A stretch of 13,168 nucleotides of DNA from Dehalococcoidia bacterium UBA1152 (GTDB taxonomy: Bacteria; Chloroflexota; Dehalococcoidia; Lucifugimonadales; UBA2962). A program made the translations under genes and the position numbers. Shown piece after piece: positions 1 to 6,660 of this stretch (its first letter is position 1; each line of letters opens with the position of its first letter). The stretch is from contig DBZU01000025.1 in NCBI GenBank assembly GCA_002311285.1, positions 1-13,168 of the forward strand. Reading direction: 5' to 3'. Below the pieces are notes generated by a model. It was not told the origin of the DNA. It worked only from the letters and a program-made list of their open reading frames with translations, and ran no database searches.

Positions 1-11
1 TAAGGCTGTTG

Positions 12-57
12 TGAGGATGCTGAGGAGACTCGAACCACTGACCCCCTGCTTGCAAAG
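12..57 (-). pseudogene. 3' fragment of tRNA-Ala (TGC anticodon)
   Basis: Read on the minus strand, this stretch gives the 7-nt anticodon loop TTTGCAA (anticodon TGC, 54-52), then the 3' anticodon-stem half GCAGG, a GGGTCA variable region, a TTCGAGT T-loop and an acceptor-like tail. Alanine tRNAs with a TGC anticodon look like this from the anticodon loop onward. The 5' half is missing: upstream of the loop the expected stem half CCTGC is replaced by AGGGC, and there is no D-arm or 5' acceptor strand. The T-stem is also imperfect (AGTGG against CTCCT). I read it as a tRNA remnant of the kind left at integrase attachment sites or by an old rearrangement. It is not a functional tRNA. A tmRNA 3' end is unlikely because an anticodon loop is present. 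Confidence 0.6.
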
Positions 58-218
58 CCCTGTGCCAATATCCATCGAAAATTAGATTGTTATGGCAAGA
101 TGGAATAATATGATTGATGCCTATCTTGATCTACTTAACATTTTACTGAGTGGACGGTACGTTAAGTGCAATCCCGATTTTTCTGAGATCTCTTCAAAGG
201 CGGGAGCCAAAGACGAAC

Positions 219-866
219 GTGAGTGAATTTTTCGACATCGCTTTAATCTTGGTGGCGACTACGGCAGCATATCTTCTCGGAGCTATTCCATTGGCTCAAC
301 GGATAAGTGGCTGGCATGGTGTGGATATTTTTTCCGCGGGCACAAGATTGGCAGGCTCAACGAATGTGCGCTTGTCTGTTGGCAAATTCCCGGCGTTTAT
401 TGTTCTGATCGGGGACGTTAGTAAGGGAGTAGGCGCGGTGGTTATGGCTGAGTACGCTGGAGTCAGTGACCCGTGGCTCCTTTTCCCAATTTCGGCTGCG
501 GTTATCGGACACTGGAAGTCCGTATTCAGCCGTTTTCGCGGAGGGGACGGACTTGCTACATTAGGTGGCGCGACGGTAGCTGCGTTCCCTGTCTTCGGCC
601 TTATCAGTGTTTTAGTCGCCATGGTGGTGGCGTTAGGCGCCCAGCGTCTTCCGTACTCCTCGCTTTTGAGTCTGGTTCTCGGATACGCGATATTGGCGTG
701 GCTGATCATCATCTATGGAGGGAACTGGATTTTGGCAGTGGGGATAGGATGTCTCTGTGGTTTAGTGCTGGCAAATGCGTCCTATGGACACCGCTTAAGG
801 AGTCGATACGCTGATTTGCACGCGATTGAAGCGGACGTAAGTGGTTTTCCAGACAATGATAGTTAA
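219..866 (+). CDS. plsY: PlsY-like glycerol-3-phosphate acyltransferase, divergent
   Basis: PlsY is a multipass inner-membrane enzyme that moves an acyl group from acyl-phosphate to glycerol-3-phosphate, the first step of phospholipid synthesis. Counting from GTG 219 (215 aa), the family pattern is clear: an N-terminal membrane helix ending in YLLGAIP, motif 1 region at about residues 41-51 (GTRLAGSTNVR), IGDVSKG near 64-70, GHW at 97-99, and FRGGDGLAT at about 106-114, followed by hydrophobic helices. Start 219 is chosen because it gives the usual PlsY N-terminus and has GGAG 12 nt upstream. A longer form from GTG 150 would add 23 atypical residues. Conserved residues are altered: GSGN in motif 1 reads GTRL, and the lysine of GGKG in motif 2 is aspartate. 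The gene is about 50-55% G+C, above its neighbours. It may be a paralogue with changed activity. Confidence 0.8.
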   Translation: MSEFFDIALILVATTAAYLLGAIPLAQRISGWHGVDIFSAGTRLAGSTNVRLSVGKFPAFIVLIGDVSKGVGAVVMAEYAGVSDPWLLFPISAAVIGHWKSVFSRFRGGDGLATLGGATVAAFPVFGLISVLVAMVVALGAQRLPYSSLLSLVLGYAILAWLIIIYGGNWILAVGIGCLCGLVLANASYGHRLRSRYADLHAIEADVSGFPDNDS

Positions 867-1054
867 TCACTTCGTGGTTCGATTGTGGACTAAAACAGAA
901 ACCCAATTATTGAGATCTATACTTTTTTTAGATTAGGGGTTATTGAGGTAAATAGTTAGCTGCACCATACAACCAGGGGCACCCATTATTTAAGAGTAAA
1001 AGTTTTGTACACTTTTTTGTGAACCTTTGTCAGAAATTCATTACCCCATCAGGG
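867..1054. other. AT-rich non-coding stretch after plsY
   Basis: No convincing coding region is seen on either strand. The G+C content drops sharply after the plsY-like gene. A weak AT-rich inverted repeat (AAAAGT, 7 nt, ACTTTT, near 997-1016) is followed by a short T run and could be a poor terminator. No strong hairpin terminator for the plsY-like gene was found. Confidence 0.4.
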
Positions 1055-1083
1055 TTGCTCGCCGATTAAACTTTAAATATAAT
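1055..1083 (+). promoter_or_regulatory. sigma70-like promoter for the aquaporin gene
   Basis: TTGCTC (1055-1060) and a perfect TATAAT (1078-1083) are separated by exactly 17 nt. The -35 keeps only the TTG of the consensus. Transcription would begin near 1090, giving a leader of about 130 nt if translation starts at ATG 1224. Confidence 0.55.
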
Positions 1084-1104
1084 CTACTACTTATTAATTA
1101 CACA

Positions 1105-1140
1105 AGATTAGGATTTCGTAATCTACACGAGTGACTCTCG
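1105..1140 (+). other. two small stem-loops in the aquaporin leader
   Basis: AGATTA (1105-1110) pairs with TAATCT (1119-1124) around an 8-nt loop. Right after it, CGAG (1128-1131) pairs with CTCG (1137-1140) around 5 nt. Both lie between the predicted transcription start and the gene. They may structure the 5' leader. They match no riboswitch class that I recognise, and short repeats like these can arise by chance. Confidence 0.3.
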
Positions 1141-1223
1141 GGGGTAACACATTGAGTAATATATTTGAGAACATTTGGAAGCACAGTCTGCTGTTTGATC
1201 CAAAACAATGTATTAATAACATT

Positions 1224-1931
1224 ATGACTGAACTGAAAGATATTAATGCTTGGAGAGAGTGCCTTGCTGAATTTTTTGCAACTGGCCTATTTGTTTTCAT
1301 AGGAGCCGGGTCGGTAGTAGCTAGTGGAATGGTTAGCCCAGACGGTTTTGATGCTGGAAGACTAGTGGCCATAGCTTTAGCCCATGGACTGGCGATTTGT
1401 TTGCTTGCATATTCTGTGGGTCATATATCGGGAGGCTATCTTAACCCTGCGATTACTGTAGCGGCGATTATTAATTCCAAGATCAGTTTGACAAGAGGCT
1501 CCATGTATATAGTAGGCCAGGTTGCCGGCGGGGTAATAGCTGCCCTGATTCTAATGGGCGTTGTTCCAGATATGCATGAAGGAAACTTAGGGGCCCATGG
1601 GTTGGGCAGTGGTGTCGATGTTGGCATGGGATTCAGCATAGAACTGATCGGTACTTTCTTATTAGCCTTCGTGGTTTTTGCTACAGCTATGGATAAAAGA
1701 AGTCACGGGGTTATGGCGCCTGTAGCTATTGGCATAGCCGTTGCTGTTGTGCATCTCGTTGCCGTACCTTTGACTGGAGCAGGCATCAATCCTGCGAGAA
1801 GTTTGGGGCCGGCAATTGCTTCAGGATTTTGGACTGACCACTGGATATATTGGGCTGCACCAATACTTGGGGCGTTGATAGGCGGAACGCTGTACCGATT
1901 TATTTTTGCGAGGGAAGGTGAGTCTGGTTAA
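1224..1931 (+). CDS. aquaporin (MIP family water channel)
   Basis: A six-helix membrane channel of the major intrinsic protein family, expected to pass water and perhaps other small neutral solutes. Counted from ATG 1224 (235 aa, normal length), the two pore half-helices carry NPA motifs at 74-76 (SGGYLNPAIT) and 189-191 (GAGINPARSLGPA). The selectivity-filter Arg is R192. The discriminating positions S193, A197, Y209 and W210 are of the aquaporin type, not the glycerol-facilitator type. The filter position usually occupied by Phe in AqpZ is His54 (ALAHGLA), and the second filter His is H177. Start 1224 gives the standard N-terminus (AEFFATGLFVFIGAG) but has no clear ribosome binding site. 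TTG 1152, 7 nt after a GGGGG run, or GTG 1131 would add 24 or 31 residues. The 3' end overlaps the convergent nuclease gene by 32 bp. Confidence 0.9.
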   Translation: MTELKDINAWRECLAEFFATGLFVFIGAGSVVASGMVSPDGFDAGRLVAIALAHGLAICLLAYSVGHISGGYLNPAITVAAIINSKISLTRGSMYIVGQVAGGVIAALILMGVVPDMHEGNLGAHGLGSGVDVGMGFSIELIGTFLLAFVVFATAMDKRSHGVMAPVAIGIAVAVVHLVAVPLTGAGINPARSLGPAIASGFWTDHWIYWAAPILGALIGGTLYRFIFAREGESG

Positions 1932-3420
1932 TTGGAGTGCCGGTGAGCCAGTCGTAAATAAATTTTGTGGCCTCGCAATCATCTTCATTGTAGGTCAAAA
2001 TTTTTGTTTTACTGTCGATATCAGTTCCATTTGACTGAATAAACTTGTCAAATAATGCGATAGATCCCATCGCATCTACATCGTCTAGTCGCCAATTGAA
2101 ACCTAGATACTGAGCTATCTCTTTTAGGCCCTCTTTAAATATAGGAAAGGCATAACTTTCTAATATGATTGGACTTAAATCAATCATTCTGTCCAAAACA
2201 AAGTCGATGGTATTTAATGGGATATTAAAGCGCATACCCATAGATTTCAGATGTGTGTGTTCATAGTGATGCCAGTGAAAGAAAACAGGGGCTTCTAAAG
2301 ATGAAGCCCATTCAAAAAATTCTTTGGTGTTATCTGATTCTTGTGCGATCGTGTCAGCAAAAAACGAGACGAATTGACCTGCAGAATTATTTTTTCTAAC
2401 AATTGTTCCTATCAGATAGTTAACTGTTGAAGATTCAGACCCGTCTCGATATTCAGAACTACCTTCTAAATCTATAAATACTTCTGTGACTGCTTTCGGC
2501 AATTCCGGAACTGGTTGTTTAATATATATGGATTCATTGGTCAGCGCTTTTGCGCAAGCACTCATTTTTTCGGCTGTTTTATGGCCGATTCCTTTAATAT
2601 CCGTAAGGTTTTCTATTGATGCATCAGCTATTTCGTTTACCGTTTCAAGTCCGGCATCAACCAATTGATCACGCCGTTTTGCCTTGATCCCAGGTATAAG
2701 AGTTATGTCATTAGCTTTTATAGCTAGTTTATTTACATATGATTCCCAGGGCCAATGCGCTCCCCTTAAGGTTGGAGTTACTTTTTGCCCATTAATAACT
2801 TTAATAAGATATTGAATGGTCTCATCCAGCATCTCATCGTGTCCGTCTGTATAATATGGAAATTCTTCTAGATTTCCATTTATTATGTAAAAAACTGGTG
2901 GTGTGAATTCTTGTATTTTTCCTACCATACGATTGTAAATCGCAGCCTGTAATATGTGAGAGCTTTTAATTTTTATAGCCGATTTGATTTCAATTATTTC
3001 ATATGAGTGGTTACCAAAAATCGAAGGATTATCATTAACTTTTCTCATCACGTCTGGACGCCCTGTCATATCCAATTGTTTGCAAATTAATGGCATGTCT
3101 ATAATTCCATCCGTACCTTTGCTCATTAATTCCAGGACTTGTTTAAATCCATCTGTCTCCGAATCAAAGGAAAGTTTTATTGCTGAACTAAAAAGTGTTT
3201 CATTAACAAAATTATGATGTCTCTTTCCTTTGGAAAACCTTAATTCCTGAAATTCAGTCATCGGGTCTTTATTCTGTGCATCCACATGATAATTGCACCA
3301 AACATTAATTGGTGATTCGGCAAAATTCTGTACTATATTTGCCTTAATAGTAGGTGATGCGTTTTCCTCGGCATGTACTGAGAATAATGAATCTAGGTCT
3401 AATGGAGGCTTATTGGTCAT
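1900..3420 (-). CDS. TM0106-type RecB-like nuclease with YprB-like RNase H domain
   Basis: A 506-residue protein with three recognisable parts. The N-terminal third fits a PD-(D/E)XK nuclease core of the Cas4/RecB kind: GRPD (D123), EIIEIKS (E144, K146) and a following QAAIYNRMV helix (Q158, Y162). The middle has two helix-hairpin-helix-like segments, LIPGIKAKRRDQL (241-253) and LTDIKGIGHKTAEKM (272-286), which suggest DNA binding. The C-terminal part matches YprB-like RNase H-fold exonucleases: FIDLEG (D317, E319), FHWHHYEHTHL (381-391), GLKEIAQYLGFNWR (431-444) and YNEDDCEAT (Y477, D481). The cysteine set that binds a cluster in Cas4/AddB proteins is not evident. The ATG is 6 nt after the stop of the Fe-S gene, so co-transcription is likely. 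The family's biological role is poorly known; DNA repair or processing is inferred. Confidence 0.85.
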   Translation of the reverse strand: MTNKPPLDLDSLFSVHAEENASPTIKANIVQNFAESPINVWCNYHVDAQNKDPMTEFQELRFSKGKRHHNFVNETLFSSAIKLSFDSETDGFKQVLELMSKGTDGIIDMPLICKQLDMTGRPDVMRKVNDNPSIFGNHSYEIIEIKSAIKIKSSHILQAAIYNRMVGKIQEFTPPVFYIINGNLEEFPYYTDGHDEMLDETIQYLIKVINGQKVTPTLRGAHWPWESYVNKLAIKANDITLIPGIKAKRRDQLVDAGLETVNEIADASIENLTDIKGIGHKTAEKMSACAKALTNESIYIKQPVPELPKAVTEVFIDLEGSSEYRDGSESSTVNYLIGTIVRKNNSAGQFVSFFADTIAQESDNTKEFFEWASSLEAPVFFHWHHYEHTHLKSMGMRFNIPLNTIDFVLDRMIDLSPIILESYAFPIFKEGLKEIAQYLGFNWRLDDVDAMGSIALFDKFIQSNGTDIDSKTKILTYNEDDCEATKFIYDWLTGTPINQTHLPSQK

Positions 3421-3426
3421 ATCACT

Positions 3427-5472
3427 TTATTTTTCATCTGATCCCTGTGTGCTTATGTCGACAAGCTCTATCAAGTCAACCGCCTTACGCTTTTTAGATT
3501 CATCTCTGGAGCTTAATCCTTCATCAAACATTTGCAGGCAAAATGGGCAAGACACAGCAACGGTGTCTGCTCCAGTCTCAATAAATTGGTCAGTACGTAT
3601 ATGATTAGTTCGAGTACCTCTATTTTCTTCTAACCATGCATGACCTCCGCCGGCACCGCAACAAAATCCTTTCTGTCTATTTTGTTTCATCTCTAACAAA
3701 TTTAAACCGGGTATTGAAGTTGCTACATTTCGTGGTTCTTCATAAATGTTGTTATGCCGCCCGAGGTAGCAAGAATCGTGATAAGAAACATTTTCTTTTA
3801 TTTCGCCTATGGTGTTTAGTTTTCCTGTAGATATCAGCTCGTCAACGAATTTGGTGTAATGTATGACTTCAAATTTGCCTTCTAAATGCGGGTATTCGTT
3901 TTTCATCACATTGAAGCAGTGCGGACATAATGTAATTATTTTTGTTACTTTATGAGCCTTCAAATTTTCAATAGTTTGAGTTGCCATATTTTGATATAGG
4001 TATTCGTTGCCCAATCTTCTGGCAGGGTCGCCAGTGCATGTTTCCTTTTGACCTAAAACAGCGAAATCAACTTTTGCTCTTTGAAGTACTCGTGATAAAG
4101 ATCTAGCTACCGCATGGCCTCTTTTTTCTAAAGCGGATGTACATCCAATCCATAAAAGATATTCTGCACCAGGGTTTTCATCAATTGAGGGTATATTCAT
4201 ATCGGTCATCCAATCTGTTCGGCTGTAAGTTGTACCTCTCCAAGGATGACCTCTCTGCTCTAAGCTAGTCAAAGCTGCCTGTCCAGTTTCCGGAATTTGA
4301 GCTTTTTCCATAACTAGGTGTCGACGTACATCAACAATTGTTTGCACATGTTCAACCCCGACTGGACATTCATATACACATGCCCCGCAGGTTAAGCAAT
4401 CCCAAATTGCCTCTTCAGGTATGCTGTTAGGCACTAACGGGTTATCTTTCTCAATACTTTCACCCTTTATTATCGATGGTCCCACTTCTTGCATATGATT
4501 CTTCAGATTGATAACAATGTGCATCGGAGATAAAAGTTTGCCACTGAAGTTAGCTGGGCATACATCACTGCATCTCCCGCACACAGCGCAAGCAAATCCA
4601 TCAAGTAGTTGTTTCCAAGTGAAATCTTTAATATCAAATGCTCCAAAGGCTTCAACGGCTTCTAAATTAGGGGTGGTAAGAGTTCCTGGGGTTTCTAAAG
4701 ACCGGAAAAAAAAGTTAACTGGAGCACCGATTAGGTGTGTATGCTTTGATAATGGTATTACTATGGAAAATGACAGAATTACAAGTAAATGTAACCACCA
4801 GCCAACCTCATGGAGAATTAATGCGGCACTTTCAGATAAATTAGATGACATAAAAGCTTTGCCAATAGCTTTACCGATCAAAGCTTCTGCATGCGGGCCT
4901 TCTCCATTACCAGCTACATAAAAAGCTTCCGTTAGGATTGTTAAAATCATTAGCATACTAATAAAAGCCAGTATTATGGCAGCATCAATTTTTTGAGTTA
5001 AATCAAAAGAAAGCCTTCTCGGGGTTTTCCACCACCTTCTCCCAATTCCAATTAGGATCACTAACAAAAACGTTATAGCTAAAACGTCGAGATATGATGC
5101 AAATACCTGGACCCCTTTGTCAGTCAATATTGTTTCGGAAAATCTATGCCATATAGAGTCTCCAAATATGAATAAGACATAACTTAAAGCAAAAGATAAA
5201 AATCCCCAAAATGTAAAGAAATGTGCCAGACCAGCAAGATCAGTTTTTATTGAAAAACTTTGTAAGACTTTGCTTTGCCCAAATACAGGTTTGATTATTC
5301 CAGTAGAGCGTTCTAATTTATGATCTAACAGGTTTGATTTTTGTCCCAACAGTATCAATCGCAGTGAGCTTCGATAAAAGATACAGGCGGATATTCCAAA
5401 AAATATTGCGGTTGAAAGGTATGTTCCAATCCAAACCGGGAAGATATTAAATATTGTTTCAGGAGGAGTCAC
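3427..5472 (-). CDS. membrane Fe-S oxidoreductase, EtfAB:quinone oxidoreductase (FadF/EMO) type
   Basis: A 681-residue fusion of a membrane cytochrome-like module and HdrD-type iron-sulfur domains. About five hydrophobic helices occupy residues 12-240 (NarI-like, with candidate haem ligands H84, H221, H228). Then come two [4Fe-4S] ferredoxin motifs, C295/C298/C301/C305 and C359/C362/C365/C369. Two CCG-type domains follow. The first is C444, C479 (CTGDPARR in place of CCG) and C516/C519. The second is complete: C568, C604-C605, C642/C645 (CX35CCX36CXXC), which binds a non-cubane [4Fe-4S] cluster in heterodisulfide reductases. Known relatives move electrons from acyl-CoA dehydrogenase through ETF to menaquinone. 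The start is GTG with AAGGGA 5 nt upstream. It lies 38 nt after the UbiA gene and 6 nt before the nuclease gene. Heterodisulfide reductase D-like or glycolate oxidase-like roles are alternatives. Confidence 0.85.
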   Translation of the reverse strand: MTPPETIFNIFPVWIGTYLSTAIFFGISACIFYRSSLRLILLGQKSNLLDHKLERSTGIIKPVFGQSKVLQSFSIKTDLAGLAHFFTFWGFLSFALSYVLFIFGDSIWHRFSETILTDKGVQVFASYLDVLAITFLLVILIGIGRRWWKTPRRLSFDLTQKIDAAIILAFISMLMILTILTEAFYVAGNGEGPHAEALIGKAIGKAFMSSNLSESAALILHEVGWWLHLLVILSFSIVIPLSKHTHLIGAPVNFFFRSLETPGTLTTPNLEAVEAFGAFDIKDFTWKQLLDGFACAVCGRCSDVCPANFSGKLLSPMHIVINLKNHMQEVGPSIIKGESIEKDNPLVPNSIPEEAIWDCLTCGACVYECPVGVEHVQTIVDVRRHLVMEKAQIPETGQAALTSLEQRGHPWRGTTYSRTDWMTDMNIPSIDENPGAEYLLWIGCTSALEKRGHAVARSLSRVLQRAKVDFAVLGQKETCTGDPARRLGNEYLYQNMATQTIENLKAHKVTKIITLCPHCFNVMKNEYPHLEGKFEVIHYTKFVDELISTGKLNTIGEIKENVSYHDSCYLGRHNNIYEEPRNVATSIPGLNLLEMKQNRQKGFCCGAGGGHAWLEENRGTRTNHIRTDQFIETGADTVAVSCPFCLQMFDEGLSSRDESKKRKAVDLIELVDISTQGSDEK

Positions 5473-5510
5473 TTATGATCCCTTATATTTTTTACTAAGC
5501 ATCTTTAAGT

Positions 5511-6455
5511 TTACCTGAATAGAATTAGTATTAAAGCCGTACTTGCTATCCATATTACAACAGTCATGAATAAGTGCTTATCAGACAATAATAAGTCTTC
5601 TGGTGATTCGCCAAGGCTTTTAAAATGCACCAAATACGCATATCTTAGTAATCCATATACTACCATTGGTATGGTTAATGTCATGAGTTTATTGTCTGGT
5701 AAATTCGGTGCAGTAAAGGTGTAAGCGGTATAAGCGATCACTGTAGCAAAAATAGTCAGTATTGCTACGTTATCTATTAACTTAAGTGAATATGACTTCA
5801 AGTTACTTCGCTGTAATTGAGCTTTATCTCCAGAGTTTGTTAATTCACTCCTGCGTTTTGCAAGTGCAATCACTAGAGCACCCAGGCCGGTACACAAATA
5901 AAGCCATAAGGAAATCGGGACATCAACTACAGTGGCACCTGCAATTGCCCTTAATACGAACCCTGCGGTAATAGCGAAACAATCTACCAGAACATAATTT
6001 TTCAGAACCATGGAATATGAAATCATAAGTGCAACATATCCGACTATAATCCAGCCAAAATTCATGTTTATTATAAAGGCTGCAATTATTGCCGGAATAA
6101 GAAGCGCAAGTGTCGCAATTTGAGCAATACTCTTCGATAGTCTGCCAGAAGCTACAGGTCGTATAGACTTGCTTGGATGAACCCTATCTTTTTCATAATC
6201 TAATACATCATTTATTAGATATATAGCTCCAGATACTATTGAAAACACGAAAAATGCAAGAATTGAATTTATCAACATAGATTCAACGCTTGACCAAATT
6301 TGCACATCCCAAGACTCTTGAATACTAAATAGTAAAGCAAAAAAGACTAGCAAATTTTTACTCCACTGCTTTGGTCGCATGCTTATCAAAATCGAGACAA
6401 GTATGCGGTATATGTACCTGTTTGAACTGTTTCGGTATTGTTTTTGTTTATTCAT
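5511..6455 (-). CDS. UbiA-family decaprenyl-phosphate phosphoribosyltransferase-like protein
   Basis: A 314-residue polytopic membrane prenyltransferase. The first Asp-rich motif NDVLDYEKDRVHPSK runs from 82 to 96 (N82, D83, D86, D90) and is followed by SIRPVASG. RPKQWSKNLLVF (27-38), LRAIAGA (168-174), KRRSEL (200-205) and GESPEDLLLSDK (282-293) fit the subfamily that includes mycobacterial Rv3806c. That enzyme joins phosphoribosyl pyrophosphate to decaprenyl phosphate on the way to the arabinose donor for cell-surface arabinan. The motifs fit this subfamily better than UbiA/MenA quinone enzymes, but substrate choice cannot be read with certainty. ATG 6455 is used; no Shine-Dalgarno is visible, and a start at M26 just before RPKQW is possible. 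It is the first gene of the likely three-gene minus-strand operon and is divergent from groES. No other arabinan genes are present here. Confidence 0.82.
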   Translation of the reverse strand: MNKQKQYRNSSNRYIYRILVSILISMRPKQWSKNLLVFFALLFSIQESWDVQIWSSVESMLINSILAFFVFSIVSGAIYLINDVLDYEKDRVHPSKSIRPVASGRLSKSIAQIATLALLIPAIIAAFIINMNFGWIIVGYVALMISYSMVLKNYVLVDCFAITAGFVLRAIAGATVVDVPISLWLYLCTGLGALVIALAKRRSELTNSGDKAQLQRSNLKSYSLKLIDNVAILTIFATVIAYTAYTFTAPNLPDNKLMTLTIPMVVYGLLRYAYLVHFKSLGESPEDLLLSDKHLFMTVVIWIASTALILILFR

Positions 6456-6498
6456 TAATCGATAATTGACGGTATAGAGTATTAATTTTACATTTCTA

Positions 6499-6527
6499 TT
6501 GACATATACACCGACCTCTTTAACAAT
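6499..6527 (+). promoter_or_regulatory. possible upstream gro promoter
   Basis: A perfect TTGACA (6499-6504) is followed after 17 nt by AACAAT (6522-6527), which matches four of six -10 bases. If used, it would give a groES leader of about 125 nt that contains both inverted repeats downstream. Confidence 0.3.
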
Positions 6528-6551
6528 TTTTGTTGTCTTAATGGTTTGGTA

Positions 6552-6567
6552 GTGTCAAAAAAGACAC
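6552..6567. repeat. inverted repeat GTGTC-N6-GACAC upstream of groES
   Basis: GTGTC (6552-6556) and GACAC (6563-6567) are perfect inverted arms around six adenines. The dyad lies in the divergent ubiA-groES region and could be a regulator binding site or a small mRNA hairpin. No known operator is recognised. Confidence 0.4.
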
Positions 6568-6596
6568 CAAGTATTAATTTTCTAAGACTAATTTAA

Positions 6597-6623
6597 TAAG
6601 TCATATTAAAATATAATGACTTA
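6597..6623 (+). promoter_or_regulatory. groES -10 element inside an inverted repeat (candidate operator)
   Basis: TAAGTCAT (6597-6604) and ATGACTTA (6616-6623) form a perfect 8-bp dyad around 11 nt. A consensus TATAAT (6612-6617) lies in the loop and the edge of the right arm, while no good -35 is found at the normal distance. A protein bound to the dyad would cover the -10. The HrcA operator CIRCE (TTAGCACTC-N9-GAGTGCTAA) and the HspR-type HAIR motif are not seen. Transcription would start near 6624, about 37 nt before the ATG. Confidence 0.5.
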
Positions 6624-6660
6624 ATCAAATATCATTAAAACACTAGGAGGATAGTGAATA

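Noticed and set aside
150..218. Longer PlsY start at GTG 150
   Set aside because: The extra 23 residues are not typical of the family, and no ribosome binding site precedes this codon.
92..226. A 44-codon open frame (ATG 92) overlapping the start of the plsY-like gene
   Set aside because: No ribosome binding site, no recognisable sequence, and it overlaps the plausible plsY start. Short frames of this size are expected by chance.
1900..3420. Cas4-like protein as a sign of a CRISPR system
   Set aside because: No repeat array or cas genes are present, and the HhH plus YprB-like C-terminus fits the TM0106 group.
4508..4921. A 137-codon plus-strand frame opposite the Fe-S oxidoreductase
   Set aside because: It is antisense to a gene with clear cysteine motifs and has no start signal or recognisable domain. 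The other long antisense frames opposite groEL, dnaE and plsY were rejected for the same reason.
6552..6567. The GTGTC/GACAC hairpin as a terminator
   Set aside because: The stem is only 5 bp with no T-run after it, and no upstream plus-strand gene needs it.
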